A stretch of DNA of 64,000 bases from Flavobacteriaceae bacterium (GTDB lineage: Bacteria > Bacteroidota > Bacteroidia > Flavobacteriales > Flavobacteriaceae), in the NCBI GenBank assembly GCA_013373385.1, contig JABXHX010000011.1, positions 1 through 64,000 of the forward strand, read 5' to 3'. Below are positions 50,713 to 60,463 of the stretch, piece by piece. The notes under the pieces are model-generated. The model did no database searches. It was not told the origin of the DNA and saw only the letters and a program-made list of their open reading frames with translations. Numbering within the stretch: the stretch's first letter is position 1; the number at the start of each line of letters is the position of its first letter. The position numbers and the translations under genes were made by a program.

Positions 50713-53037
50713 ATGACTAAGAAAGAAGAACAACAAAGTTTTAAAAAATATATCAAATGGTTTTGGGGAATTGTTTTAGGAGGCATTTCTCTTGTTTTAC
50801 TATTGTTTTTATTAGCTTCTTGGGGAGCATTTGGTGCCTTACCAACTTTTGAAGAGTTAGAAAACCCAGAGAATAATTTAGCATCAGAAGTTATTTCTTC
50901 AGATGGTAAAACCTTAGGAACCTATGCTGTAGAAAACAGAAAGCCAATAAAATTTAAAGACTTACCAGACAATTTGGTAAATGCCTTAATTGCCACAGAA
51001 GATGAACGTTTTTTTGAGCATTCTGGTATTGATTTTAGAGGGTTGGCTAGAGCAATTGCTAAAATGGGTAAAGGTGGTGGAGCTAGTACAGTTACACAAC
51101 AATTGGCCAAAAACTTATTTACAAAGCAAGCTTCTAGTAATACTTTAAAAAGAATACTACAAAAAGCCAAAGAATGGGTGGTTTCTATAAAGTTAGAACG
51201 TCAGTATACTAAAGAAGAAATTATTGCGATGTACCTAAATCAAGTAGATTTTTTAAAACAGGCGGTAGGAGTTCGTTCTGCATCGAGAATTTATTTTGGA
51301 AAAGAACCTAAAGATTTAGACATACAAGAGTCTGCAATTATTGTAGCTATGCTAAAAAATCCTAGACAATATAATCCTTATAGAAAAGTTTCTAGAAATA
51401 AATCTAAAGCGAGAAGAAATGTGGTGTTTGCTCAATTAGCAAAAAATGGATTTATCACAGAAAAAGAAAAAGATTCTCTACAAAAATTACCTCTAACAAT
51501 AAGCTTTACCCCAGAGAGTCACAGTGATGGATATGCAACCTATTTTAGAGAATACCTACGAGGTTATTTAAAACAATGGGTAAAAGAAAACCCAAAACCA
51601 GATGGTAAACAATACGATATTTATAGAGACGGTTTAAAAATTTATGTAACCATAGATTCTAGAATGCAACAGTACGCAGAAGAAGCGGTTACAGAACACA
51701 TGTCTAATTTACAGAAGTACTTTTTTGCAGAGCAAAAACAAAACAAAACAGCCCCGTTTTACGACATTGAGCCAGAACAAATCCAAGCCATTTTAGACCG
51801 TGCTATGAAGAATTCTGAACGATGGAGAAGAATGAAGAGTAATGGTGTTGCAGAAAAAGACATCAAAGCATCGTTTCATAAGAAAACAAAAATGAGAATT
51901 TTTACTTGGAAAGGAGATAGAGATACCATCATGACCCCTGCCGATTCTATTAAGTATTATAAATATTTTTTACACTCAGGGTTACTTTCTATTGAACCAC
52001 AAACAGGGCATATCAAAGCTTGGGTGGGAGGTATTAATAACAAGCACTTTAAATACGATCATGTAGAACAAGGCAAAAGACAAGTAGGATCAACTTTTAA
52101 ACCATTTGTATATGCAACAGCAATCAACCAGTTAAAACTATCTCCTTGTGATGAGTACCCTATTGCGCCTTATACAATACCTAAAGGAAAGTATGGTATC
52201 CCCAAAGCGTGGACACCTAGAAACTCAGGAGAAAATCCGCTGCGTTATAAAGGTGCAATGAGCTTAAAAGAAGCTTTGGCAAATTCTGTAAACACCATGT
52301 CTGCAAGAATGATAGATATGGTAACCCCACAAAATGTAATAAGGTTAGCAAAATCAGCGGGAATTACAAGTAGTATTCCAACAGGCCCTTCTATTGCGTT
52401 AGGTTCAGTTGAATTGTCTTTGTACGAAATGACTGCTGCATATGCTATGTTTGCAAACAAAGGACTGCGAGTAGAACCAATGATGATTACAAGAATAGAA
52501 GATAAAAATGGAACGGTGCTAACACAGTTTAAACCAAAAACACACGAAGTGTTAAGCGAAGAGTCTGCCTATGTAATTATAGATTTACTTAAAGGCGTAA
52601 CAATTTCAGGGTCGGGTATTAGATTAAGAACTACTTACGATAGACCAGGGTATGTTACAGGGTATCCATATAAATTTGATAATCCGATTGCAGGAAAAAC
52701 AGGAACAACACAAAACCATACCGATGGTTGGTTTATGGGAGTTGTGCCAAATTTAGCAACTGGGGTTTGGACCGGAGGGGAAGATAGAGCCATACATTTC
52801 GAAAAAATCGGAAAAGGGCAAGGAGCCTCAATGTCTTTACCAACTTGGGCTATTTTTATGCGTAAATGTTATGAAGATACTACCCTAAATATTAGTAAAG
52901 AAGATTTTGTAAAACCAGAAAAAGAGATTTCTATTCGATTAGATTGTGGTGATATTCCAGAAGATAAAAAAGATAAGAAAGACGAAAAAGATACAAAAGA
53001 AAAGAAAGTAATTGAAAAAGGAGATATAGATTTTTAA
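50713..53037 (+). CDS. Class A penicillin-binding protein 1A
   Basis: Bifunctional peptidoglycan synthase, 774 residues. A membrane anchor (about 16-36) precedes the GT51 glycosyltransferase domain with [17 protein letters not shown] (Glu96 and Glu98 region) and [10 protein letters not shown]. The transpeptidase domain has GSTFKPF with the acylated Ser, the SVN motif in [10 protein letters not shown], and [13 protein letters not shown]. The last 20 residues are a Lys/Asp-rich tail. It is cotranscribed with gldH. mrcA/ponA are equivalent names in other bacteria. Confidence 0.95.
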   Translation: MTKKEEQQSFKKYIKWFWGIVLGGISLVLLLFLLASWGAFGALPTFEELENPENNLASEVISSDGKTLGTYAVENRKPIKFKDLPDNLVNALIATEDERFFEHSGIDFRGLARAIAKMGKGGGASTVTQQLAKNLFTKQASSNTLKRILQKAKEWVVSIKLERQYTKEEIIAMYLNQVDFLKQAVGVRSASRIYFGKEPKDLDIQESAIIVAMLKNPRQYNPYRKVSRNKSKARRNVVFAQLAKNGFITEKEKDSLQKLPLTISFTPESHSDGYATYFREYLRGYLKQWVKENPKPDGKQYDIYRDGLKIYVTIDSRMQQYAEEAVTEHMSNLQKYFFAEQKQNKTAPFYDIEPEQIQAILDRAMKNSERWRRMKSNGVAEKDIKASFHKKTKMRIFTWKGDRDTIMTPADSIKYYKYFLHSGLLSIEPQTGHIKAWVGGINNKHFKYDHVEQGKRQVGSTFKPFVYATAINQLKLSPCDEYPIAPYTIPKGKYGIPKAWTPRNSGENPLRYKGAMSLKEALANSVNTMSARMIDMVTPQNVIRLAKSAGITSSIPTGPSIALGSVELSLYEMTAAYAMFANKGLRVEPMMITRIEDKNGTVLTQFKPKTHEVLSEESAYVIIDLLKGVTISGSGIRLRTTYDRPGYVTGYPYKFDNPIAGKTGTTQNHTDGWFMGVVPNLATGVWTGGEDRAIHFEKIGKGQGASMSLPTWAIFMRKCYEDTTLNISKEDFVKPEKEISIRLDCGDIPEDKKDKKDEKDTKEKKVIEKGDIDF

Positions 53038-53047
53038 CCAAAGAAAC

Positions 53048-53749
53048 ATGATAAATAAAGTAGTAAAAAACGCACAAGAAGCCTTACAAGGTGTAGAAAA
53101 CGGGATGACTTTTATGCTCGGAGGTTTTGGTCTTTGCGGTATACCAGAAAACTGTATAACAGAATTGGTAAATTTAGGAGTAACAGATTTAACCTGTATA
53201 TCTAACAATGCAGGTGTAGATGATTTTGGCTTAGGTTTGTTGCTCCAAAAACGTCAGATAAAAAAAATGATTTCTTCTTATGTTGGAGAAAACGATGAGT
53301 TTGAACGTCAGATGCTGTCTGGAGAGTTAGAGGTAGATTTAATCCCGCAAGGAACCTTAGCAGAACGTTGTAGAGCAACAGGAGCAGGAATTCCGGCTTT
53401 TTATACTCCGGCAGGTTACGGTACAGAAGTAGCCGAAGGAAAAGAAACCAGAGAATTCAACGGAAAAATGCATGTGTTAGAACACGCATTTAATCCGCAG
53501 TTTGCATTTGTAAAAGCATGGAAAGGAGACACTGCTGGGAATTTAATCTTTAAAGGAACAGCTCGTAATTTCAATCCGATGATGGCAATGGCAGGTAAAA
53601 TTACAGTTGCAGAAGTTGAAGAACTGGTAGAGGTTGGCGAATTAGATCCAAATCAAATTCATACACCGGGAATCTTTGTACAAAGAATCTTTCAAGGTAA
53701 AGGGTACGAAAAGAGAATTGAACAAAGAACTGTAACTCCTAAAATTTAA
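53048..53749 (+). CDS. scoA: 3-oxoacid CoA-transferase subunit A
   Basis: Moves CoA from succinyl-CoA to a 3-oxoacid such as acetoacetate, linking ketone bodies to the citric-acid cycle. The A subunit has 233 residues with [15 protein letters not shown] and the [20 protein letters not shown] region typical of SCOT. Subunit B starts three bases after its stop. The alternative AtoDA-type acetate CoA-transferase is less likely given the length and motifs. Confidence 0.93.
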   Translation: MINKVVKNAQEALQGVENGMTFMLGGFGLCGIPENCITELVNLGVTDLTCISNNAGVDDFGLGLLLQKRQIKKMISSYVGENDEFERQMLSGELEVDLIPQGTLAERCRATGAGIPAFYTPAGYGTEVAEGKETREFNGKMHVLEHAFNPQFAFVKAWKGDTAGNLIFKGTARNFNPMMAMAGKITVAEVEELVEVGELDPNQIHTPGIFVQRIFQGKGYEKRIEQRTVTPKI

Positions 53750-53752
53750 GAA

Positions 53753-54409
53753 ATGGCACTCACTAAACAACAAATCGCGCAAAGAATTGCACAAGAATTA
53801 CAAGATAAATGGTATGTAAACTTAGGAATAGGAATACCAACGTTGGTAGCAAATTACATTCCAGAAGGTATTGAAGTAGAGTTTCAATCAGAAAATGGTC
53901 TGTTAGGAATGGGACCTTTTCCGATAGAAGGAACAGAAGATGCAGATTTAATCAATGCAGGAAAACAAACCGTAACTATTTTAGATGGAGGGTCGTTGTT
54001 TGATTCTGCTACAAGTTTTGCCATGATTCGTGGACAACACGTTCAATTAACTGTTTTAGGTGCAATGGAAGTTGCAGAAAACGGAGATATTGCTAACTGG
54101 AAGATTCCAGGGAGAATGGTAAAAGGAATGGGAGGTGCAATGGACTTAGTTGCATCAGCAGAAAACATCATTGTTGCCATGATGCATACCAACAAAAAAG
54201 GTGAGTCTAAGCTATTAAAACAATGCTCTTTACCACTTACAGGTGTTGGCTGTGTTAAAAAAGTAGTAACCAATTTAGCAGTTTTAGAAATTAAAGATGG
54301 GGCATTTCACTTGTTAGAAAGAGCACCAGGAGTATCGGTTGAAGAAATTCAAAACGCTACTGAAGGAACCTTAATTGTAAATGGTGAAATCCCTGAAATG
54401 AAATTATAA
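53753..54409 (+). CDS. scoB: 3-oxoacid CoA-transferase subunit B
   Basis: The partner subunit, 218 residues, carrying the catalytic glutamate Glu47 in EFQSENGLLGMGPFP, which forms the enzyme-CoA thioester. LGIGIPTLVANYIP and GGGS-like tracts such as ILDGGSLFDSATSF fit the family. Its stop overlaps the start of xth by one base. Confidence 0.94.
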   Translation: MALTKQQIAQRIAQELQDKWYVNLGIGIPTLVANYIPEGIEVEFQSENGLLGMGPFPIEGTEDADLINAGKQTVTILDGGSLFDSATSFAMIRGQHVQLTVLGAMEVAENGDIANWKIPGRMVKGMGGAMDLVASAENIIVAMMHTNKKGESKLLKQCSLPLTGVGCVKKVVTNLAVLEIKDGAFHLLERAPGVSVEEIQNATEGTLIVNGEIPEMKL

Positions 54410-55170
54410 TGAAGATTATCTCGTACAATGTAAATGGTATTAGAGCTGCGTTAAAAAAAGGTTTCATAGATTGGTTGCAAGTGGCAAATCCAGATGTAAT
54501 CTGTATACAAGAAACCAAGGCACATAAAGAGCAATTAGATGTATCAGAGTTTGCAGCTGCTGGTTACCCTTACAATTATTGGTTTTCTGCAGAAAAAAAA
54601 GGCTATTCTAGCGTAGCTATTTTATGTAAAAAAGAACCCAATCATGTAGCATACGGAACAGGTATAGAAACCATGGATTTTGAAGGTAGAAATCTTCGTG
54701 TAGACTTTGACAATATTTCCATTATGAGTATGTATTTACCTTCTGGAACAAATGATGCGAGATTAGATTTTAAATTCAACTATATGGATGAAATCTTAGC
54801 ATACGCTACTGAACTTAGAAAAACCATTCCGAATTTAGTTATTTGTGGCGACTATAATATTTGTCATGAAGCCATAGATATTCACAACCCAAAAATGAAA
54901 GGCGTTTCAGGTTTTTTACCAGAAGAACGCGAATGGCTTGGTAAATTTATAGATAGTGGTTTTATAGATAGTTTTCGTTATTTACACCCAGAAAAGCAAG
55001 AATATTCTTGGTGGAGTTACAGAGCCAATGCAAGGGCAAATAATAAAGGATGGCGTATAGATTACAATATGGTGGCAAAACCATTACAGAATAACATTTC
55101 TAGAGCGTATATTTTACCTGAAGCGAAACATTCAGATCACTGTCCAATTGCTGTAGAACTAGATGTATAG
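54409..55170 (+). CDS. xth: Exodeoxyribonuclease III / AP endonuclease
   Basis: Repair nuclease that nicks abasic sites and trims 3' ends. It has 253 residues of the endonuclease/exonuclease/phosphatase fold: ISYNVNGIRAALKKG, CIQETKAHKEQL with the metal Glu, GDYNICHEAIDIHNP, and the C-terminal KHSDHCPIAVEL with the catalytic Asp-His. It is translationally coupled to scoB, and the lytic transglycosylase begins directly after its stop. These genes are linked by position only. Confidence 0.95.
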   Translation: MKIISYNVNGIRAALKKGFIDWLQVANPDVICIQETKAHKEQLDVSEFAAAGYPYNYWFSAEKKGYSSVAILCKKEPNHVAYGTGIETMDFEGRNLRVDFDNISIMSMYLPSGTNDARLDFKFNYMDEILAYATELRKTIPNLVICGDYNICHEAIDIHNPKMKGVSGFLPEEREWLGKFIDSGFIDSFRYLHPEKQEYSWWSYRANARANNKGWRIDYNMVAKPLQNNISRAYILPEAKHSDHCPIAVELDV

Positions 55171-56451
55171 ATGAAGTATTTTTTTACATTATTAATTGTT
55201 TTTTTATCGTTTTCTGTTGTAGCACAATCAGAAAAAGATAGCATTGCAATTGATTCAACGAAAACCATTACAAAAAACTTTTTTAGCGATAAAGACTTGT
55301 CTACCATAGATAGTTTGGTATTAGAAACACAATACAGGTCCCCTTTATTTTCTGATTTAAATTATGTGATAAAAGGCTTAGAAGCAAAAAAAAAGAACAC
55401 AGAAAAAATTCCGACAAATCTATTAAAACAGCGCTTAAAATACTTAGATCAAACTACGCCGTTTTTTATAGAATACAATCCAATTTTAGAAAACGTCATC
55501 AACTCGTATTTAAAATATCGTAAAAAATATTATCCAAAGTTAATGGCTAGGGCAGCTTACTATTTTCCAATGTTCGAAAAATATTTAGACGAGTATGATA
55601 TTCCGTTAGAAATGAAGTATTTAGCAATTGTAGAATCTGCTTTAAACCCTAGAGCTAGATCTAGAGTTGGTGCAAGAGGTCTGTGGCAGTTTATGTACCT
55701 AACAGGCAGGCAATACAAACTTACAGTAAGCTCTTATGTAGACGAACGTCAAGACCCAATAAAAGCAACCAAAGCAGCCTGTAAATACTTGAGCGATTTA
55801 TACGATATTTTTGGCGATTGGGATTTGGCATTAGCCGCATATAATTCAGGCCCAGGAAATGTTTCTAAAGCCATAAAACGCTCTGGAGGATATAGAAATT
55901 ATTGGAATTTACGTCAGTATTTACCGAGAGAAACAGCAGGCTATGTTCCGGCATTTTATGCCACGATGTATATTTTTAAATACGCAAAAGAACACGGTTT
56001 AACCCCTGAAAAACCAGGAATATTTCACTTTGCAACAGATACGGTACGCGTGAAAAGAACCATTTCTTTTGATCAGATATCAGAAATAACTGGGATTGAA
56101 ACAGAGATGTTAGAGTTTCTAAATCCAGAATATAAATTAGATATCATTCCGTTTGTAAAAGGAAGAAATTATGCTATTCGATTACCTAAAAATGCTACTG
56201 TAACCTATTTGTCTAAAGAAAAAGAGATTTATGCCTTGGCAGAAACCGATGATGCCAAAAGAGAAAAACCATTGCCTAAATATTTAGAATTAAACAGACG
56301 TATTAGATACAAAGTAAAAAGCGGAGATTATTTAGGTAAAATTGCTCGAAAATATGGCGTAAGGGTTAGTCAGATTAAAAAATGGAATAGGCTTAGAAAT
56401 GCTAAATTAAGAATCGGACAACGATTAACCATATACCCTAGAAGGTTATAG
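55171..56451 (+). CDS. Lytic transglycosylase with LysM domain, MltD-like
   Basis: A 426-residue exported peptidoglycan lyase. The signal peptide is MKYFFTLLIVFLSFSVVAQ. The SLT domain has the catalytic Glu155 in AIVESALNPRARS, then GARGLWQFMYLTGRQY and AALAAYNSGPGNV-type tracts, and a single LysM (about 376-425) is at the end, beginning RIRYKVKSGDYLGKIARKYG. It cuts glycan strands to make 1,6-anhydro ends, during growth or turnover. It starts right after xth and is followed by a DUF4837 lipoprotein. Confidence 0.93.
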   Translation: MKYFFTLLIVFLSFSVVAQSEKDSIAIDSTKTITKNFFSDKDLSTIDSLVLETQYRSPLFSDLNYVIKGLEAKKKNTEKIPTNLLKQRLKYLDQTTPFFIEYNPILENVINSYLKYRKKYYPKLMARAAYYFPMFEKYLDEYDIPLEMKYLAIVESALNPRARSRVGARGLWQFMYLTGRQYKLTVSSYVDERQDPIKATKAACKYLSDLYDIFGDWDLALAAYNSGPGNVSKAIKRSGGYRNYWNLRQYLPRETAGYVPAFYATMYIFKYAKEHGLTPEKPGIFHFATDTVRVKRTISFDQISEITGIETEMLEFLNPEYKLDIIPFVKGRNYAIRLPKNATVTYLSKEKEIYALAETDDAKREKPLPKYLELNRRIRYKVKSGDYLGKIARKYGVRVSQIKKWNRLRNAKLRIGQRLTIYPRRL

Positions 56452-56493
56452 ATTGGAACGGTATTTGATATGAATCAACCAAAACAAACAAAC

Positions 56494-57489
56494 ATGAAAA
56501 AAGGACTTACTTTTATAGCAGTATTGCTTTTTTTAATATCTTGTAAAGACGCAAAAGAAACCTTTGTTCTTAGTACTTCTGTAGGGCAATCTAACCAGTT
56601 ATTAGTAGTTACCGAAGCAAGTGATTGGAAGGGTGAAATAGGAGACAATCTTAGAAAATTTTTAGGCAAGTTGGTTGTTGGCTTACCACAGCCAGAAACA
56701 ACATTTAGCGTAACACAAATTGCTCCAAAAGGTTTTGGAAGTATGATGAACAAGTTCAGAAATATTTTATTTGTTCAGATAGGAGAAAAAGAAGCTTTTT
56801 TCACAAAGAACGATTTTTATGCCAAACCACAAACCTTGGTTTATGTAACAGCAAAAGATAAAGAAAGTCTAAATGCAGCATTAGAAAAGCACAAAAAAGA
56901 AATTGTAAAGATTTTTAGAGACTCAGAAATTAAAGTTTTACAAAGTAGATTTGAAAATATAAAGCTAGACGATTCTCAATATAAAACATTTAAAAAATTA
57001 GGAATATCATTAACCATCCCTAAAACATTTAGAACGGTTTATGACACAGGAGATTTTGTGTGGTTAAGACAACATTTAATGAGCGGAATTGCTCAAGGAG
57101 ACGGAACAAATAATATTTTAGTATATTCTTTTCCTTTGAATGATGAGTTTGAATTAGACCCAAGCAATAGTATTATTAATAACAGAAACACAATTGGCGA
57201 AAAGTATGTTAGAGGTGCAGATACAGAAAAAATGTATATGATTACTGAAGCCGCTTTTACACCCCAAACACTTAATGCTAAAGTGGCAAGTAAAAAAGCG
57301 TATGAAACGAGAGGAAAATGGGAGGTGAAAAATGACTTTATGGCGGGGCCTTTTTTAAACTATACCATAGTAGATAAAAAAAACAATAGACTCTTGGTTG
57401 TTGAAGGGTTTACTTATGCACCTTCAGTAGATAAAAGAGACTTTGTTTTTGAGTTAGAAGCCATTGCAAAATCAATACAGATAAAATAA
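56494..57489 (+). CDS. DUF4837 family lipoprotein
   Basis: A 331-residue lipoprotein with lipobox LFLISC, starting at ATG 56494; the longer frame begins eight codons earlier with polar residues that do not fit a signal peptide. The mature protein has two similar alpha/beta halves (TFSVTQIAPKGFGSMMNKFRN and WLRQHLMSGIAQGDGTNN-type tracts). DUF4837 is common in Flavobacteriia, is exported, and has no known role. It is last in the run from ricT, closed by a terminator. Confidence 0.85.
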   Translation: MKKGLTFIAVLLFLISCKDAKETFVLSTSVGQSNQLLVVTEASDWKGEIGDNLRKFLGKLVVGLPQPETTFSVTQIAPKGFGSMMNKFRNILFVQIGEKEAFFTKNDFYAKPQTLVYVTAKDKESLNAALEKHKKEIVKIFRDSEIKVLQSRFENIKLDDSQYKTFKKLGISLTIPKTFRTVYDTGDFVWLRQHLMSGIAQGDGTNNILVYSFPLNDEFELDPSNSIINNRNTIGEKYVRGADTEKMYMITEAAFTPQTLNAKVASKKAYETRGKWEVKNDFMAGPFLNYTIVDKKNNRLLVVEGFTYAPSVDKRDFVFELEAIAKSIQIK

Positions 57490-57510
57490 AACTCCAAATA
57501 GAAAATTTTT

Positions 57511-57542
57511 AAGCCAGAAACTCATCGTTTCTGGCTTTTTTA
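57511..57542 (+). terminator. Terminator after the DUF4837 gene
   Basis: AAGCCAGAAAC (57511-57521), loop TCATC, GTTTCTGGCTT, then a T run to 57542. Confidence 0.92.
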
Positions 57543-57574
57543 TTTAAGTTGTTAAAAATCAAAAAGTTATTTTA

Positions 57575-57582
57575 TATATTTG
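57575..57582 (+). promoter_or_regulatory. -7 element of the DUF1761 gene
   Basis: TATATTTG matches TAnnTTTG. It lies within the longer frame that begins at 57549, so the ATG at 57606 is the true start. Confidence 0.6.
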
Positions 57583-57605
57583 AGAAAACCAAAACGATAT
57601 ATATT

Positions 57606-58106
57606 ATGGAAATTAACTTTGTAACAACAGCTGTAGCAGCTTTAGTGCCTTTAGTAATGGGCTTTATTTGGTACGGGCCAATGCTATTTAAAAATGCTTG
57701 GATGAAAGAAGTTGGGTTCACAGACGAATCTATGAAAGGAGCCAACATGGCGCTCATTTTTGGATTAAGTTATGTACTCAGTTTTTTAATGGCATTTCTT
57801 TTGCAAACAATTGTAATTCACCAATGGGGAGTGCATTCTGTATTAATGAAATCTGGCGAAACAGCACTTTCAGGTACAGATTTGAACTATTTTAATGATT
57901 TTATTGCTACTTATGGCGACCGATTTAGAACCTTTGGTCATGGTGCTTTACACGGTACTTTAGTTGGGTTATTTTTAGCACTTCCTATTATGGGAACCAA
58001 CGCTATGTTTGAAAGAAAAAGTTTTAAATATGTACTTATTAATGTAGGGTACTGGACGGTGACGCTTGCTTTGATGGGCGGAATTTTATGTCAGTCTGCA
58101 TTTTAA
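57606..58106 (+). CDS. DUF1761 family membrane protein
   Basis: A 166-residue integral membrane protein with four helices (about 4-26, 49-70, 110-130 and 142-162). FIWYGPMLFKNAWMKEVGF and the FGHGALHGTLVGLFLALP tract are the conserved loops of DUF1761. The family is uncharacterised. The helix-rich, small form and single-gene transcript with terminators on both sides make any context-based guess unsafe. Confidence 0.85.
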   Translation: MEINFVTTAVAALVPLVMGFIWYGPMLFKNAWMKEVGFTDESMKGANMALIFGLSYVLSFLMAFLLQTIVIHQWGVHSVLMKSGETALSGTDLNYFNDFIATYGDRFRTFGHGALHGTLVGLFLALPIMGTNAMFERKSFKYVLINVGYWTVTLALMGGILCQSAF

Positions 58107-58107
58107 T

Positions 58108-58145
58108 AAAAGAAGCTGTCTAAATTAATTTAGACAGCTTCTTTT
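58108..58145. terminator. Perfect 38-base bidirectional terminator
   Basis: Bases 58108-58125 and 58128-58145 pair without a mismatch around a TA centre (arms AAAAGAAGC to GCTTCTTTT). It serves the convergent DUF1761 and glnS genes; the last bases of glnS lie in it. Confidence 0.95.
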
Positions 58146-59832
58146 ATTTCTTTTTTGCCCAAGTATCTCTTAACCCAACAGTTTTGTTAAATACTAAACT
58201 ATTAGTAGTTGAATCATCATCAACATTAAAATATCCTAATCGTTGAAATTGAAAACGATCTCCAATATTTGCAGATTGTAAACTAGGTTCTACATAAGCA
58301 GTGATTTTCTCTAACGATGTTGGATTTAAAAACTCCATAAAATCTTTGTCTTTATGACTATCTGGAGCTTCATCAGAAAACAAGCGGTCATAAACTCTAA
58401 CCTCAGCTTCTACAGCATGTTTTGTAGATACCCAATGAATGGTTCCTTTTACTTTTCGTTTACTTTCTTCTGTACCACTTCCTGATTTACTTAACGGATC
58501 GTACGTACAGTGAATTTCAATAATGTTTCCGTTTTCGTCTTTTATACAAGATTCCCCTTTAATAATGTAGGCATTTTTTAAACGCACTTCTTTACCTAAG
58601 GTTAAACGGAAATATTTTTTATTCGCCTCTTCTTTAAAATCGTCTCTTTCAATAAATAACTCTCTTGAAAATGGCACTTCTCTATTTCCTGAATTTTCAT
58701 TCTCCGGATTGTTTTCTGCAATCAAAATTTCTTCTTCACCTTCAGGATAATTAGTAATTACTAACTTCACAGGGTCTAACACTGCCATAACTCGATTAGC
58801 TGTTTTGTTTAAATCTTCACGGATTTTAAACTCTAACAACGCTACATCAATCACGTTTTCACGCTTAGAAACCCCAACAGTTTCTACAAAACTTCTGATG
58901 GATGCTGGTGTATATCCTCTACGACGTAAACCAGAAATTGTAGGCATACGCGGATCGTCCCATCCAGAAACAACTCCTTCTTCTACCAACTTCATTAACT
59001 TACGCTTACTCATTACCGTATAACTCAAATTTAAACGAGAAAATTCACGTTGTTTTGGTGGTAATGGATATTCTGACTGACTATATTCATACACGTTGTC
59101 TCTAAACCAATTATAAAGCTCACGGTGAGGTTTAAACTCTAACGAACATAACGAGTGTGAAATTTGCTCTATATAATCGCTTTCACCATGCGTCCAATCG
59201 TACATTGGGTAAATTACCCAATCGTTTCCTGTACGATGATGTGCCTTTTTTAAAACACGATACATAATAGGATCACGCATTAGCATATTTGGTGAAGTCA
59301 TGTCAATTTTAGCACGTAAAACGTGAGCACCTTCATCAAACTCACCGTTTTTCATGCGTTGAAAAAGATTTAGATTTTCTTCAATACTTCTATCGCGATA
59401 CGGTCCTGCTACACCAGGTTGGGTAGGAGTTCCTTTTTGTTCTGCCATTGCTTCTGAAGATTGACTATCTACATAAGCTTTTCCATCTTTAATTAACTGA
59501 ACCGCCCAATCGTATAATTGCTGGAAATAATCAGAAGAATAACATTCGTTTTCCCATTGATATCCTAACCAAGCTACATCGCGCTTAATAGCATCTACAT
59601 ACTCTTGTTCTTCTTTTGCTGGGTTGGTATCATCGAAACGAAGATTTACAGGAGCGTTGTATTTTTCTCCTAGTCCAAAACTAATTCCGATAGCCTTCGT
59701 GTGTCCAATATGTAAATATCCATTTGGCTCTGGCGGAAAACGAAAGCGTAAATTATCTTTCGACATTCCGTTGGCTAAATCTTCTTCAATGATTTGCTCA
59801 ATAAAGTTTAATGATTTTTTTTCTTCTGACAT
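58144..59832 (-). CDS. glnS: Glutaminyl-tRNA synthetase
   Basis: Charges tRNA-Gln directly. It has 562 residues of class I type with the HIGH motif at 41-44 in EPNGYLHIGHTKAIG, MSKRKLMKLVEEG as the KMSKS loop, and the two C-terminal anticodon-binding barrels. Its presence implies that tRNA-Gln does not rely wholly on GatCAB. A TAATTTTG element on this strand at 59852-59859 is a plausible promoter. It is divergent from folB, with 66 bases between starts. Confidence 0.96.
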   Translation of the reverse strand: MSEEKKSLNFIEQIIEEDLANGMSKDNLRFRFPPEPNGYLHIGHTKAIGISFGLGEKYNAPVNLRFDDTNPAKEEQEYVDAIKRDVAWLGYQWENECYSSDYFQQLYDWAVQLIKDGKAYVDSQSSEAMAEQKGTPTQPGVAGPYRDRSIEENLNLFQRMKNGEFDEGAHVLRAKIDMTSPNMLMRDPIMYRVLKKAHHRTGNDWVIYPMYDWTHGESDYIEQISHSLCSLEFKPHRELYNWFRDNVYEYSQSEYPLPPKQREFSRLNLSYTVMSKRKLMKLVEEGVVSGWDDPRMPTISGLRRRGYTPASIRSFVETVGVSKRENVIDVALLEFKIREDLNKTANRVMAVLDPVKLVITNYPEGEEEILIAENNPENENSGNREVPFSRELFIERDDFKEEANKKYFRLTLGKEVRLKNAYIIKGESCIKDENGNIIEIHCTYDPLSKSGSGTEESKRKVKGTIHWVSTKHAVEAEVRVYDRLFSDEAPDSHKDKDFMEFLNPTSLEKITAYVEPSLQSANIGDRFQFQRLGYFNVDDDSTTNSLVFNKTVGLRDTWAKKK

Positions 59833-59885
59833 GGATTTGTAAATTGATGAGCAAAATTACATATTTCAAAACGACTATAAAAGGT

Positions 59886-59893
59886 TATATTTG
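59886..59893 (+). promoter_or_regulatory. -7 element of folB, apparently leaderless
   Basis: TATATTTG matches TAnnTTTG and ends five bases before the ATG at 59899. Confidence 0.55.
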
Positions 59894-59898
59894 CAAAC

Positions 59899-60261
59899 AT
59901 GGGAAAAATTCAAGTAAAGAACATCAAACTTTATGCTTACCATGGTTGTTTAGAAGAAGAAGCAAAGATTGGTAGCGAGTATAAAGTTGATGTTGAGGTA
60001 AAAACAAATCTACAAAAATCGGCTCTTTCGGATGACTTGGTAGACACGGTAGACTACGTACATATCAATCATATTGTAAAAGCAGAAATGGCGATTCGTT
60101 CTAAACTGTTAGAGCATGTAGCTAAAAGAATCCTTGACAGAATTTTTAAGGAGTTACCTACGGTAAAAAAAGCGACGGTTAGTATGGCAAAAATAAATCC
60201 ACCAATTGGCGGAAATGTTGAAGAAGTGGTCATTATTTTATCAAAAAAAAGGAAAGCGTAA
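59899..60261 (+). CDS. folB: Dihydroneopterin aldolase
   Basis: Converts dihydroneopterin to the hydroxymethyl pterin in folate synthesis. It has 120 residues with IKLYAYHGCLEEEAKIGSEY (the catalytic and pterin-binding segment), a TVDYVHINHIV tract, and KINPPIGGNVEEV at the end with the Lys thought to be in the active site. A short frame over the downstream tRNA is not a gene. Folate-pathway partners are not adjacent. Confidence 0.93.
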   Translation: MGKIQVKNIKLYAYHGCLEEEAKIGSEYKVDVEVKTNLQKSALSDDLVDTVDYVHINHIVKAEMAIRSKLLEHVAKRILDRIFKELPTVKKATVSMAKINPPIGGNVEEVVIILSKKRKA

Positions 60262-60310
60262 AAAATCCTTGCCTAAAAAGGAAAATTGCGTAAATTTGTC
60301 GTCCCAAAAG

Positions 60311-60381
60311 GGTGTCGTGGCCGAGTGGCTAGGCAGTGGTCTGCAACACCATCTACAGCGGTTCGAATCCGCTCGACACCT
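60311..60381 (+). tRNA. tRNA-Cys (anticodon GCA)
   Basis: A 71-base cloverleaf: acceptor 5' strand GGTGTCG pairs with CGACACC at the 3' end, the discriminator is T (U73), and the anticodon loop CTGCAAC gives GCA. The T arm is AGCGG, TTCGAAT, CCGCT. The variable loop is short. CCA is not encoded, so it is added after transcription. Confidence 0.96.
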
Positions 60382-60386
60382 CAACT

Positions 60387-60416
60387 AAAACACATCGATT
60401 CTTCGATGTGTTTTTT
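60387..60416 (+). terminator. tRNA-Cys terminator
   Basis: AAAACACATCGA (60387-60398), loop TTCT, TCGATGTGTTTT, then T run. Confidence 0.92.
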
Positions 60417-60463
60417 GTTTTATTTAATAGAAATGCAAAGAATTTTCTGCATCTTTGTGTTCT

